Positions 45,563 to 55,088 of a DNA stretch of 64,000 nucleotides are shown here, one piece after another (position 1 is the stretch's first letter; every line of letters begins with the position of its first letter). The notes beneath the pieces were generated by a model. The model was not told the DNA's origin, did not search any database, and saw only the letters and a program-made list of their open reading frames with translations. A program made the translations under genes and the position numbers. This DNA is from Banduia mediterranea (GTDB taxonomy: Bacteria > Pseudomonadota > Gammaproteobacteria > Nevskiales > Nevskiaceae): contig NZ_JAVRIC010000007.1 in the NCBI RefSeq assembly GCF_031846245.1, positions 62,001 through 126,000 of the forward strand. Reading direction: 5' to 3'.

Positions 45563-46189
45563 TCAATAGACCGTACAGCCGGTCTTGGCGCGCAGTTCTT
45601 CCGCGCTCACTTCCGACGCCAGCTCGACCAGACGAATGCCTTGCGGCGTCACGTCCAGAACGCCCAGTTGCGTAATGATGCGGTCGACCACGGCGACGCC
45701 GGTCAGCGGGAGGTCGCAGTTCCCGAGGATCTTGTGCGACCCGTCCTTGGCAGTGTGTTCCATCATCACCACCACGCGCTCGACACCGGCCACCAGATCC
45801 ATCGCACCGCCCATGCCCTTGATCATCTTGCCGGGCACCATCCAGTTCGCCAGATCGCCACGCTCGGACACCTGCATGGCGCCGAGAATCGACAGGTTGA
45901 TGTGCCCGCCGCGAATCATCGCGAAAGAGTCCGCGCTGGAAAAATAGGCGCTGCCGGGCAGCTCGGTGATCGTCTGCTTACCGGCATTGATCAGATCCGC
46001 GTCGACCTCGCTGTCCAGTGGATACGGGCCGATGCCCATGAGGCCGTTTTCGCTCTGCAACCATACGTCCATGCCCTCCGGGATATAGCCTGGAATCAGG
46101 GTGGGCAGACCGATCCCAAGGTTGACGTAGTAGCCATCCTGCAGCTCCTGCGCCGCGCGCTTGGCCATCTGTTCGCGTGTCCAGGCCAT
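45563..46189 (-). CDS. scoB: 3-Oxoacid CoA-transferase subunit B
   Basis: Beta subunit of succinyl-CoA:3-ketoacid CoA-transferase, which activates acetoacetate. 208 residues. The catalytic Glu47 lies in [10 protein letters not shown], with NLGIGLPTL near the start and GGAMDLVAG and [10 protein letters not shown] further on. It begins 1 bp after the subunit A stop. In this operon it would use acetoacetate made by leucine and tyrosine degradation. AtoA-type specificity cannot be excluded. Confidence 0.93.
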   Translation of the reverse strand: MAWTREQMAKRAAQELQDGYYVNLGIGLPTLIPGYIPEGMDVWLQSENGLMGIGPYPLDSEVDADLINAGKQTITELPGSAYFSSADSFAMIRGGHINLSILGAMQVSERGDLANWMVPGKMIKGMGGAMDLVAGVERVVVMMEHTAKDGSHKILGNCDLPLTGVAVVDRIITQLGVLDVTPQGIRLVELASEVSAEELRAKTGCTVY

Positions 46190-46190
46190 T

Positions 46191-46889
46191 TCAGCTCTCC
46201 CGCGTGGTGCGCTTTTCGATGCGCTTTTCAGGACTGGGGTTGTGTACCAGGCGCTTCACGTAGATGCCGGGCGTATGAATCATGTCGGGATCGAGCTCGC
46301 CAATGTCCACCAGTTGCTCGACCTCCGCGATGCACATCTTCGAGGCTGTTGCGCACATCGGATTGAAGTTGCGCGCGGTCTTGCGAAACACCAGATTGCC
46401 GGCGCGGTCGGCCTTCCAGGCCTTCACCAGAGACAGGTCCGCGCGCAGACACCTTTCCATGATGTGGGGCTCGCCGTCGAACTCGCGTACCTCCTTGCCC
46501 TCGGCCACCAGCGTGCCGTACCCGGTCTTGGTGTAGAACGCCGGAATCCCGGCGCCGCCAGCCCGCAGCTTCTCGGCGAGACTGCCCTGCGGCGTGAACT
46601 CCAACTCCAGTTCGCCGGCCAGGAACTGCCGCTCGAACTCCTTGTTTTCGCCGACGTAGGACGCAATCATCTTGCGGACCTGTCGCGACTCCAGCAGTAC
46701 GCCCAAGCCGAAACCATCGACGCCCGCATTGTTCGAAATCACCGTCAGATCCTTGCAGCCGGTTGCGCGCAGGGCGTCGATCAGCGCCTCGGGAATCCCG
46801 CACAGCCCGAAGCCGCCCACCGCCAGTGTCATGCCGTCGCGAACCACGCCCTCCAGCGCGGCGGCAGCACTGGGATATTGTTTGTTCAT
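46191..46889 (-). CDS. scoA: 3-Oxoacid CoA-transferase subunit A
   Basis: Alpha subunit of the same CoA-transferase. 232 residues. CoA-binding motif [25 protein letters not shown], and [15 protein letters not shown] are diagnostic. It lies 71 bp downstream of the biotin carboxylase gene, same strand, and is followed directly by scoB. Confidence 0.94.
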   Translation of the reverse strand: MNKQYPSAAAALEGVVRDGMTLAVGGFGLCGIPEALIDALRATGCKDLTVISNNAGVDGFGLGVLLESRQVRKMIASYVGENKEFERQFLAGELELEFTPQGSLAEKLRAGGAGIPAFYTKTGYGTLVAEGKEVREFDGEPHIMERCLRADLSLVKAWKADRAGNLVFRKTARNFNPMCATASKMCIAEVEQLVDIGELDPDMIHTPGIYVKRLVHNPSPEKRIEKRTTRES

Positions 46890-46960
46890 CGCCTCGTCCT
46901 CCAGGCCAAGCCCGTTTCAGGCTGATTTCGCATGCGGTGCGGAACGTCAGCCACTCGCAT

Positions 46961-48949
46961 TCACTCGGCCGGCTCGAACTCGACCAGTTCGGCGCCATCG
47001 GCAACCTGTTCGCCGACGGCGCAGAGCAAGCCGGTGACCGTGCCGCGTGCCGGCGCCGAAAGCGTGTGTTCCATCTTCATCGCCTCCATCACCACCAACG
47101 GTGTTCCCTTGTCGACCAGTACACCGACTTCGGCCGGCAGCTCCAGTATTTTCCCCGGCATCGGCGCCAGCAAACCGCCCTGCGCATCCTGCTCCTCACC
47201 GGCATGGGCCAGCGGATCGAGGCGCGTCAGCCGGTACGAATTCCCGCCAATGAAGACCTGCAGAATCTCGCCGAGCGCAACGACGCGCGCATTGAAATGC
47301 CGGCCGCCGACGGTGGCCTGCAAACGGCCGCTCGCATCGAGCCGCGCCTGCGCGGCCTCACCGTCGATCCGGTAACCCTCCGGCGCGTACTCCACTTCGA
47401 GCACGCGGTGCACATCGGCGTGAAGCCATTCGATCTTGCGCCGCGATAGCCCGTTGAGGCGCCAGCCGTCGGCCTGTGCCCACGGTGACCAGCGGTCGAG
47501 CGAACCGGCTGCATCCTCGGCCCGTGCGCGTGCTTCGTCCAGCAGGTGGTGCAGCCCGGCAGCTTCGAATACCTCGCGCGGCGGTGCGGCAGCCGGCGCA
47601 AGCAGAATAGCGCGCTCGCGTTCGATCAGACCGGTATCGACACGCCCGGCACGGAAGTCGACATGGTCGATCAAGCGCGCCAGAAAGCGGGCGTTGTTGC
47701 CCACGCCCGCCACCTCGAACGCGGCGAGCGCACCCAGCATGCGGTCGATGGCGCGATCACGGGTTTCGTCCCAGACGATGAGCTTGGCCAGCATCGGATC
47801 GTAGTGCGGGCTGACTTCGTCGCCCTGATCAACGCCGCTGTCGATCCGCACATGCGCCGATTCGGCCGGCGTGCTGAACAGCGCCAGGCGACCGATCGAC
47901 GGCAGAAAGCCCTTTTCCGGCTCCTCGGCGTAGAGCCGCACTTCGATCGAATGCCCGTGCAGTGGCACCTGCTCCTGGCTCAGCGGCAGCGCTTCGCCGG
48001 CGGCGATCCGCAGCTGCCATTCGACCAGATCGAGACCGGTGATCATTTCGGTCACCGGGTGCTCCACCTGCAGACGCGTATTCATCTCCATGAAATAGAA
48101 CTGGCCGCTCGAATCCGCGATGAACTCGACGGTGCCGGCACCGACGTAGCGGACGGCGCGCGCAGCATCACAGGCGGCCTTGGCCATGGCGGCGCGTCGT
48201 TCGCCATCGATGCCGGGCGCCGGTGCTTCCTCGACCACTTTCTGGTGGCGTCGCTGCGCCGAGCAGTCGCGCTCGTGCAGGCTGATGACCGAGCCCTGGC
48301 TGTCGCCGAACACCTGAATTTCGATGTGGCGTGGCTGCTGCAGATACTTCTCGATCAATACCTGCTCGTCACCGAAACTGGCCCGCGCCTCGCGCTTGCA
48401 GGACGCCAGCGCGGCGGCAAACTCGCCGCTGCCTTCGACCACGCGCATGCCCTTGCCGCCGCCACCGGCCGAGGCCTTGATCAGCACCGGGTAGCCGATT
48501 TCGTCGGCCTTGGCCTGCAGCAGCGCCGGCTCCTGCGCATCGCCGTGGTAACCGGGCACCAGCGGCACACCGGCAGCGTGCATCAAGGCCTTGGCCGCGG
48601 ACTTGGAGCCCATGGCCTGAATCGCCTCGACCGGCGGGCCGATGAAGACGACGCCAGCCTCGGCACAGGCGCGCGCGAAACCCTCGTTCTCGGACAGGAA
48701 GCCGTAGCCGGGATGGATCGCCTCGGCGCCGCTGCAACGTGCCGCGTCGAGGATGTTCGGCACCTGCAGGTAGCTGTCCTTGGAGGCGGCCGGCCCGACG
48801 CAATAGGCTTCGTCGGCGAGCCGCACATGGCGCGCCTCGGCATCGGCCTCCGAATACACCGCCACGCTGCGAATGCCGAGGCGGCGGCAGGTCCTGATGA
48901 TGCGGCAGGCGATTTCGCCACGATTGGCGATCAGTACTTTTCCGAACAT
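46961..48949 (-). CDS. liuD: Methylcrotonyl-CoA carboxylase biotin-containing alpha subunit
   Basis: Carries biotin carboxylase and biotin carrier functions for carboxylation of 3-methylcrotonyl-CoA in leucine breakdown. 662 residues: biotin carboxylase domain starting MFGKVLIANRGEIACRI with the ATP loop KASAGGGGKGMR and EMNTRLQVEHPVTE; a BT-type middle domain; and a C-terminal biotinyl domain with Lys625 in EAMKMEHT. Context with isovaleryl-CoA dehydrogenase favours methylcrotonyl- over acetyl- or propionyl-CoA. ATG at 48949 is the conserved start. Confidence 0.92.
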   Translation of the reverse strand: MFGKVLIANRGEIACRIIRTCRRLGIRSVAVYSEADAEARHVRLADEAYCVGPAASKDSYLQVPNILDAARCSGAEAIHPGYGFLSENEGFARACAEAGVVFIGPPVEAIQAMGSKSAAKALMHAAGVPLVPGYHGDAQEPALLQAKADEIGYPVLIKASAGGGGKGMRVVEGSGEFAAALASCKREARASFGDEQVLIEKYLQQPRHIEIQVFGDSQGSVISLHERDCSAQRRHQKVVEEAPAPGIDGERRAAMAKAACDAARAVRYVGAGTVEFIADSSGQFYFMEMNTRLQVEHPVTEMITGLDLVEWQLRIAAGEALPLSQEQVPLHGHSIEVRLYAEEPEKGFLPSIGRLALFSTPAESAHVRIDSGVDQGDEVSPHYDPMLAKLIVWDETRDRAIDRMLGALAAFEVAGVGNNARFLARLIDHVDFRAGRVDTGLIERERAILLAPAAAPPREVFEAAGLHHLLDEARARAEDAAGSLDRWSPWAQADGWRLNGLSRRKIEWLHADVHRVLEVEYAPEGYRIDGEAAQARLDASGRLQATVGGRHFNARVVALGEILQVFIGGNSYRLTRLDPLAHAGEEQDAQGGLLAPMPGKILELPAEVGVLVDKGTPLVVMEAMKMEHTLSAPARGTVTGLLCAVGEQVADGAELVEFEPAE

Positions 48950-49034
48950 CAGAATGTGCTCCCCGACAACAAGCTGCGCGTGCCGAAGATGGCGTCGACC
49001 TCGCTCCTGGAAACTCTCATCGCAGGGCGCTCCA

Positions 49035-50642
49035 TCACATCCGGAACACGCCGAAGCGCGTCTGCGGAATCGGCGCATTGAGCGCGGCCGACAGGCCCAG
49101 CGCCAGCGTGCGGCGCGTCTGTGCGGGGTCGATGATGCCGTCGTCCCAGAGCCGCGCCGTGGCGTAGTACGGATCGCTCTGCAGATCGAACTGACTGCGG
49201 ATCGGCTCGCGGAACGCGGTTTCGTCGTCGGCGCTCCAGAGTCGCCCCTTGGCTTCCAGCGCGTCGCGGCGCACGGTGGCGAGCACACTCGCGGCCTGCT
49301 CGCCGCCCATCACCGAGATTCGCGAATTCGGCCAGCTCCAGAGGAAACGCGGCGAGTAAGCGCGGCCGCACATGCCATAGTTGCCGGCGCCGAAGGAGCC
49401 ACCGACCAGCACCGTGAACTTCGGCACCTGCGCAGTCGCCACAGCCGTGACCAACTTGGCGCCGTCCTTGGCGATGCCGCCGTTCTCGTACTTGCGGCCG
49501 ACCATGAAGCCGGAAATGTTCTGCAGGAACAGCAGCGGAATGCCGCGCTGCGCACACAGCTCGATGAAGTGCGCGCCCTTCTGTGCGGACTCGGCAAACA
49601 GGATGCCGTTGTTGGCGACGATGCCCACCGGATAACCATGAATGTGTGCGAAGCCGGTCAGCAGGGTGGCGCCGTAACGTGCCTTGAATTCATCCAGGCG
49701 TGAACCGTCGACCAGACGCGCGATGATTTCACGCACGTCATAGGGCTTGCGCGCATCCGCCGGAATCACGCCGTAGATTTCTTCCGGATCGTAAAGCGGC
49801 GCTTCCGGTACCTGCAGGTCCACGCCCGGCTGCTTGCAGCGATTGAGATTGGACACGAGACGGCGCACCAGCGACAGCGCATGGTGATCGTTTTCAGCCA
49901 GATGGTCGGCCACGCCGGACAGGCGCGTGTGCACATCGGCACCGCCGAGATCCTCGGCGCTCACCACCTCGCCGGTGGCGGCCTTCACCAGGGGCGGACC
50001 GCCGAGAAAGATCGTGCCCTGATTGCGCACGATCACGGTTTCGTCGGACATCGCCGGCACATAGGCGCCGCCAGCGGTGCACGAGCCCATCACGCAGGCG
50101 ATCTGCGGTATGCCCTGCGCCGAAAGATTGGCCTGATTGAAGAAGATGCGGCCGAAGTGCTCCTTGTCCGGAAACACCTCGTCCTGCATCGGCAGGAAGG
50201 CACCACCGGAATCGACAAGATAAACGCAGGGCAGATTGTTCTCGCGCGCGATTTCCTGGGCGCGCAGATGCTTCTTGACGGTCATCGGGTAGTAGGTGCC
50301 GCCCTTGACCGTCGCGTCGTTGGCCACGATCACGCATTCCCGACCGCTGATGCGGCCGATGCCGGCCACCACGCCGGCACTGGAAATCTCCCCGCCGTAC
50401 ATGCCCCAGGCCGCCAGCGACGACAGTTCCAGGAACGGCGAACCGGCGTCCAGCAGACCGTCGATGCGCTCGCGCACCAGCAGCTTGCCGCGTGCCACAT
50501 GCTTGGCCCGCGCCGCTTCGGACTCGCCCTGCGCCACGCGCTGCATGGCCTCGCGCAGTCCGTCCACCTGCGTCTTCATGCCCGCAGCATTGGTGCGGAA
50601 CTCCTCGCTGGATGTCCGCAATTTCGATTGGATGATGCTCAC
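49035..50642 (-). CDS. liuB: Methylcrotonyl-CoA carboxylase carboxyltransferase beta subunit
   Basis: Transfers CO2 from biotin to 3-methylcrotonyl-CoA. 535 residues with N- and C-terminal crotonase-like carboxyltransferase halves. [40 protein letters not shown] and [16 protein letters not shown] are characteristic of MCC beta rather than propionyl-CoA carboxylase. Its ATG overlaps the dehydrogenase stop (ATGA). The enoyl-CoA hydratase gene that often follows is absent. Confidence 0.95.
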   Translation of the reverse strand: MSIIQSKLRTSSEEFRTNAAGMKTQVDGLREAMQRVAQGESEAARAKHVARGKLLVRERIDGLLDAGSPFLELSSLAAWGMYGGEISSAGVVAGIGRISGRECVIVANDATVKGGTYYPMTVKKHLRAQEIARENNLPCVYLVDSGGAFLPMQDEVFPDKEHFGRIFFNQANLSAQGIPQIACVMGSCTAGGAYVPAMSDETVIVRNQGTIFLGGPPLVKAATGEVVSAEDLGGADVHTRLSGVADHLAENDHHALSLVRRLVSNLNRCKQPGVDLQVPEAPLYDPEEIYGVIPADARKPYDVREIIARLVDGSRLDEFKARYGATLLTGFAHIHGYPVGIVANNGILFAESAQKGAHFIELCAQRGIPLLFLQNISGFMVGRKYENGGIAKDGAKLVTAVATAQVPKFTVLVGGSFGAGNYGMCGRAYSPRFLWSWPNSRISVMGGEQAASVLATVRRDALEAKGRLWSADDETAFREPIRSQFDLQSDPYYATARLWDDGIIDPAQTRRTLALGLSAALNAPIPQTRFGVFRM

Positions 50643-51802
50643 CCGAGCGTCTCGCCGAAGAGTTCGCGGCCGATCAGCATGCGGCGGATTTCCGAGGTCC
50701 CGGCACCGATTTCATAGAGCTTGGCGTCGCGCCACAATCGGCCCGCCGGAAACTCGTTGATGTAACCGTTGCCGCCCAAAGCCTGAATCGCCTGCCCGGC
50801 CATCCAGGTGGCCTTTTCAGCCGAATACAGAATCGCGCCAGCCGCATCCTTGCGCGTGGTCTCGCCGCGATCACAGGCCTTGGCCACGGCGTAGACATAG
50901 GCACGGCAGGCGTTGAAGCCCACATACATGTCCGCCAGCTTGCCCTGCATCAACTGGAATTCGCCGATCGCCTGGCCGAACTGCTTGCGTTCGTGCACGT
51001 ACGGCAGCACTGCGTCGAGGCAGGCGGCCATGATGCCCAGCGGCCCACCGGACAGGACCACCCGTTCGTAGTCCAGGCCGGACATCAACACATTGACGCC
51101 GCGTCCCACCTCGCCCAGTACATTGTCTTGCGGCACCTCGCAATCCTCGAACACCAGCTCGCAGGTGTTGGAGCCGCGCATGCCGAGCTTGTCGAGCTTC
51201 TGCGCCGTGGAAAATCCGGCAAAGCCCTTCTCGATCAGGAAGGCGGTGATGCCGCGCGCGCCAGCGCCGGGATCGGTCTTGGCGTAGACGATCAAGGTGT
51301 CCGCGTCCGGACCATTGGTAATCCACATCTTGCTGCCGTTGAGCACATAGCGATCACCCTTGCGGTCCGCGCGCAGGCGCATCGACACCACGTCCGAGCC
51401 CGCCCCGGGCTCGGACATCGCCAGGGCCCCGACATGCTCGCCACTGATCAACTTCGGCAGGTAGCGTCGCTTCTGCGCCTCGCTGCCGTTCTTGCGCAAC
51501 TGGTTCACGCACAGGTTCGAATGCGCGCCGTAGGACAGGCCGATCGAGGCGCTGGCACGGGAGATTTCCTCCATTGCCACCACGTGCGCGAGATAGCCCA
51601 TCTCGGTACCGCCGTATTCGGGCTCCACTGTCAGACCCAGCACGCCCAGTTCGCCGAACTTGCGCCACAACGGCATCGGAAAGGCATTGTCCTGGTCGGT
51701 CTTCGCCGCCAGCGGCACGATCTCGCGCTGCGCGAACTTCTGCGTGATCTCTCGCAGTTGGTCGACCTCATCGCCAAGATCGAAATTCAGGCTTGCGCTC
51801 AT
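50639..51802 (-). CDS. liuA: Isovaleryl-CoA dehydrogenase
   Basis: FAD enzyme that oxidises isovaleryl-CoA to 3-methylcrotonyl-CoA. 387 residues of the acyl-CoA dehydrogenase fold. [15 protein letters not shown] and [12 protein letters not shown] are the FAD/substrate blocks; the segment [14 protein letters not shown] places the catalytic glutamate region as in isovaleryl-CoA dehydrogenases, and [23 protein letters not shown] follows. First gene of the leucine operon, divergent from the TetR regulator. Confidence 0.94.
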   Translation of the reverse strand: MSASLNFDLGDEVDQLREITQKFAQREIVPLAAKTDQDNAFPMPLWRKFGELGVLGLTVEPEYGGTEMGYLAHVVAMEEISRASASIGLSYGAHSNLCVNQLRKNGSEAQKRRYLPKLISGEHVGALAMSEPGAGSDVVSMRLRADRKGDRYVLNGSKMWITNGPDADTLIVYAKTDPGAGARGITAFLIEKGFAGFSTAQKLDKLGMRGSNTCELVFEDCEVPQDNVLGEVGRGVNVLMSGLDYERVVLSGGPLGIMAACLDAVLPYVHERKQFGQAIGEFQLMQGKLADMYVGFNACRAYVYAVAKACDRGETTRKDAAGAILYSAEKATWMAGQAIQALGGNGYINEFPAGRLWRDAKLYEIGAGTSEIRRMLIGRELFGETLG

Positions 51803-51936
51803 CCGGGACTCGCTCCGTGCTGGCCACCCTTGTGTGTGTGTCCCACGATCTATAGCTGCGCAGCGACACCTGCCGGGTTTGGCGGCTCAGTGGAATGTGC
51901 CCGGCACGACGGATTCTAGGCGCCACGCATCAAAAA

Positions 51937-51952
51937 GTGAAATATGATTCAC
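51937..51952. promoter_or_regulatory. Candidate TetR operator in the liuA/tetR divergent region
   Basis: GTGAAATATGATTCAC is a dyad with GTGAA/TTCAC arms and 6-bp spacer. A further TTCAC half-site lies at 51968-51972, just before the tetR start. The surrounding AT-rich patch is unusual for this GC-rich window. Binding by the adjacent TetR protein is inferred. Confidence 0.5.
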
Positions 51953-51975
51953 AAAAAACAATTGAGATTCACATC

Positions 51976-52590
51976 ATGGCTTACCAACGCTCGCCGCTGA
52001 TGCAGGAACGACTGGCCGACAATCGCCAGCGCATCCTGCGTTCCGCGCGTCGACTGGTGGCGAGCGGCGGCTTCCGCGCCGCGTCGATCAGCGCGGTGGC
52101 GGCGGAGGCTGGCTTGTCCACCGGCGCAATGTATCGCTACTTCCCGTCCAAGAAAGACCTGTTCGTGGAAGTGCTGGACGAGGCCGTCACCCATGAAGTG
52201 TCGATCCTGCGCGAGATCGTGGACCGACCGGCGCCGGCCATCGAACGCCTGCGCGCCGCGGTGGAATCCTTCGCAGCGCGCGCCCTGCAGGGTCCATACC
52301 TCGCCTACGCCTTCATCGCCGAACCGACCGACCCCGAAGTCGAAGCCGCCCGTATCGTCTGCCGACAGCGGTTCGGCGAAGTGTTCAAGGACGTACTGCG
52401 CGCCGGCGTCGCCAGCGGCGAGTTTCCCGAGCAGTCCGTCGAGGTCAGCGCAGCCTGCATCGTCGGCGCGTTCACCGAAGCCCTGGTGCGTCCGGTGGCG
52501 CCATCGTCCAAGGCCAGTGACGCTCACGCGCTGATCGATGCGATTGCAGACTTCTGCGTGCGTGCGGCGAGGGGGAACAGGAGCGCCTGA
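51976..52590 (+). CDS. TetR family regulator, probable repressor of the leucine operon
   Basis: 204-residue DNA-binding protein. N-terminal helix-turn-helix (about 15-60): RQRILRSARRLVASGGF, AEAGLSTGAMYRYFPSKKDL. The C-terminal ligand domain is variable. It is divergently transcribed from liuA, with a dyad in between. In some betaproteobacteria a TetR protein (LiuQ) controls branched-chain degradation; similarity of role is inferred from context only. Start at 51976 chosen as first Met before the HTH. Confidence 0.88.
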   Translation: MAYQRSPLMQERLADNRQRILRSARRLVASGGFRAASISAVAAEAGLSTGAMYRYFPSKKDLFVEVLDEAVTHEVSILREIVDRPAPAIERLRAAVESFAARALQGPYLAYAFIAEPTDPEVEAARIVCRQRFGEVFKDVLRAGVASGEFPEQSVEVSAACIVGAFTEALVRPVAPSSKASDAHALIDAIADFCVRAARGNRSA

Positions 52591-52709
52591 TTCGCCTGAT
52601 TCAACGCAGGTATCGAACCCCTAAGCCGGCATAGCCGGAACCAAACAGGATGAGGCAATCTGTCGTCGTGTCGATGGAGACCGACGATGACAGAGATGCT
52701 GGCGGCAGC

Positions 52710-53061
52710 GTAAGCGTTCAAACCGCAGCGTCCTATTCGCGCGGATCATTGGCCATTAGCCTGCACGCATCGACTGAAACGGAGCGATGCGATGGAAACA
52801 GGAATGGGCAGAGTTCGTTACGTCCGACGCAGCGAGTCGGATTGGCGCGCGTTGATTGAAGAGTGGGCGCAAAGCGGGCAGAACCAAGAAGCGTTCTGCC
52901 GCACGCGTGGGCTTGCGCTGAGCACGCTGGGCAACTGGCGGCGCAAGCTCAAGGGCGAATCGGTGTCATCGCCCGAATCGCCGCCGCGTGAAGCCGCCGG
53001 CTTTATCGAGCTGACGGCACCGGTGGCGTCAGAAAAAGAATCGCCGGCCTGGGATGCACAA
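52710..53061 (+). pseudogene. IS66 left end with truncated accessory gene tnpA
   Basis: GTAAGCGTTCA at 52710 looks like an IS66 terminal repeat. The ATG at 52792 (GGAG upstream) opens the IS66 accessory protein: EEWAQSGQNQEAFCRTRGLALSTLGNWRRKL is the typical TnpA helix-turn-helix. Homology stops at about 53061, where AWDAQ runs into foreign repeat sequence. No tnpB or tnpC follows, so only the left end of the element survives. Confidence 0.7.
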
Positions 53062-53109
53062 AGGTCGAAGGTCGGGGTCAGGTCTAGGTCGAAGGTCGGG
53101 GTCAGGTCT
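53062..53109 (+). repeat. Two tandem 24-bp repeats
   Basis: Two identical direct copies of a 24-bp unit (53062-53085 and 53086-53109), each beginning AGGTCGAAGGTC and ending GGGTCAGGTCT. The second merges into the left inverted arm of the neighbouring RAYT remnant. Confidence 0.85.
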
Positions 53110-53387
53110 TGCGCCTTGACGCAGCCCGCCGATCCACACCTCGCGCGATCCGGCTTACCGTCGAGTAGTCGAGTAGTGCTACCCGAAGTGCACACCGATC
53201 TGCGGAAGTTGTCGGTGTCCGCTCTCGTAGGCGTCGCGACCTTCGTCATTGAGGAAGATAGCTTGACGGGCATTGCCGCGCGCCATCACATGATGGATCG
53301 CGTCGGGGAATTCGATACGCAGAGGGCGGGCCATGCGGGGAACGTAGCGAAGCCAAAAAAATTTGGCAAGGAACAAGACCTGACCCC
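53098..53387 (-). mobile_element. RAYT (REP-associated tyrosine transposase) remnant bounded by inverted repeats
   Basis: GGGGTCAGGTCTTG (53098-53111) and its exact complement CAAGACCTGACCCC (53374-53387) bracket a minus-strand fragment, 53179-53334. The fragment starts MARPLRIEFPDAIHHVMARG, then NARQAIFLNDEGRD, the conserved N-terminus of RAYT/TnpA-REP transposases, with the HxM metal site (HHVMARG). It ends after about 50 codons; the catalytic Tyr region is missing. GGTCAGGTCTTG-type ends commonly flank RAYT genes. Confidence 0.7.
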
Positions 53388-53506
53388 AACGCTTGGGACT
53401 TTTTGGGCGCGCAACAACAGGTCAGACTGGGCGTGCTGAACGCTCGAGCACACATATTCCGAACGCCGCAAATGAGCGAAACCGCACCGCCAAGGCTAGG
53501 ACTTTT

Positions 53507-53926
53507 TTTGAGCAAGCGCCGAATGCGACCAGCCGCATGACCTTGGGCGGCGAGGCAGATTCGTTCGGGCTGCCCAGGGTCCGTCTCAATTGGCAGCTCA
53601 CGTTTCTGGACCATCATTCGCACTGCGTGCTTGCCTCCGCACTGGCCGACGATCTTTTGAGACGCGGCATTGCCAGACGCCTGGGTCCGATCGGTCTCGC
53701 CGACGAGGTGCAGTTTTCGAACCACCCGCTCGGCACGACACGGATGTCCATCGACCCGGGCGACGGAGTGGTCGATACGAACTGTCGCGTGCATGGCATC
53801 GACAACCTCTTCACTGCCGGCGGCAGTGTCTTCCCGACGGGGAGCTGAGCCAATCCAACAGTCACCGTTCTCACACTGACGCAGCGCCTCGCGCGCCACT
53901 TGTCTACGGTCTTCGCCACTGCGTGA
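53507..53926 (+). pseudogene. GMC oxidoreductase C-terminal remnant
   Basis: Encodes FEQAPNATSRMTLGGEADSF, GLPRVRLNWQLTF and later HPLGTTRMSIDPGDGVVDTN, CRVHGIDNLFTAGGSVFPTG: the C-terminal domain of glucose-methanol-choline oxidoreductases with its catalytic His. An in-frame TGA (53846-53848) interrupts the usual GGYANPT segment; the frame then resumes ANPTVTVLTLTQRLARHLS to a second stop. The FAD-binding N-terminal two thirds are absent. Confidence 0.8.
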
Positions 53927-54030
53927 GCGCGCTTCGACACAGCTTGTCACCGTCCGGAGCGAGCGACACGGCACAGTCGACTACGCGCGGCGCGCGTGCC
54001 GGCTCGGCGGGACAAGCGTAAGCGTCTTTC

Positions 54031-55026
54031 TCAATCGCGCAGATCGACGAGATAGCGGCCGGTCATGCTGGCGCCCATCAGGTCCTCGGCGGCCTGGGTC
54101 ACCTCGTCGAGGCGGATCGTGCGGCTGACGATCCGGTCCAGATGACGCGGCTTCCAGTCGCTGGCGAGGTGCTTCCAGATCTCCAGCCGCCACTCGCGCG
54201 GCACCTCCACCGACCAGATCCCCAGCAACGACGCGCCGCGCAGAATGAACGGAATCACCGTGGTTTCGAGCTTGGGCGAGGACGCCAGACCGATCAAGGC
54301 GATATTGCCCCAGGGTTTGACGGTGCGCGTGAGATAGGCCAGCGCATCGCCGCCGAGATTGTCGACGGCGCCACCCCAGACCGCCGTTTCCAGGGGCTTG
54401 CTGCCAAAGTCGAGGCGCTTGCGATCGACGATCTCGCTGGCGCCGAGCGCCTTGAGGTAGTCGCCGGCCTGCTCCGGCTTGCCGGTGATCGCGGCCACCT
54501 TGAAACCGGCGCGTGAGAACAGGTCGGTGGCGATCGATCCGACACCGCCGGTCGGCCCGGTGATCGCGATCGGGCCCATGTGCGGTCGCTGGTGATTGTC
54601 GAGCATGCGCTTGAGCGCCAGCGCGGCGGTGAAGCCGGCCGTGCCGATCGCCATCGATTCACGCAGCGACAAGCCATCCGGCAGCGGCACCACGGCATAG
54701 GCCGGCACTCGCGCGTACTGCGCGAACCCGCCGTCCAGCTGTTCGCCGATATTGCAGCCAGTGACCACCACCGCCGCACCGGCCTGCACGTCTGCGGAAC
54801 TGCTTTCGACCACCACACCGGCGAGATCGATGCCGGCCACGCAGGGCGAGCGACGCATGATGCGGCCCTTGCCGCTGACCGCGAGCGCATCCTTGAAATT
54901 GAGGCCGGACCAGTGCACGCGGACAACCACCTCGCCCGCGCTGAGATCATTCAGCGCAATCGTTTCCAGACGCGCTTCGGCGCGTTTGTCGACGGTGTGC
55001 ACTCTGAGTGCCTGAAAGCTTTCCAT
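54031..55026 (-). CDS. YhdH/AcuI family acryloyl-CoA reductase-like oxidoreductase
   Basis: 331-residue zinc-free MDR-family NADPH oxidoreductase. SGLNFKDALAVSGKG, VAGIDLAGVV, TGPTGGVGSIATDLFSRAGF (nucleotide loop) and SVEVPREWRLEIWKHLASD are typical of YhdH/AcuI, which reduces acrylyl-CoA and related quinone-type substrates. The ATG at 55026 is used; no clear ribosome site. Divergent from pdxH. Substrate here unknown. Confidence 0.87.
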   Translation of the reverse strand: MESFQALRVHTVDKRAEARLETIALNDLSAGEVVVRVHWSGLNFKDALAVSGKGRIMRRSPCVAGIDLAGVVVESSSADVQAGAAVVVTGCNIGEQLDGGFAQYARVPAYAVVPLPDGLSLRESMAIGTAGFTAALALKRMLDNHQRPHMGPIAITGPTGGVGSIATDLFSRAGFKVAAITGKPEQAGDYLKALGASEIVDRKRLDFGSKPLETAVWGGAVDNLGGDALAYLTRTVKPWGNIALIGLASSPKLETTVIPFILRGASLLGIWSVEVPREWRLEIWKHLASDWKPRHLDRIVSRTIRLDEVTQAAEDLMGASMTGRYLVDLRD

Positions 55027-55088
55027 GGGATGTCTTCCTGTAGGATGTGACCCATTGTAGGGCTCAGGTTTCGTCACTTCTCAAGGCC

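Noticed and set aside
48950-49034. Possible small ORF or liuC/liuE remnant between liuB and liuD
   Set aside because: The 85 bp encode no recognisable hydratase or lyase motif in any frame and could simply be a leader.
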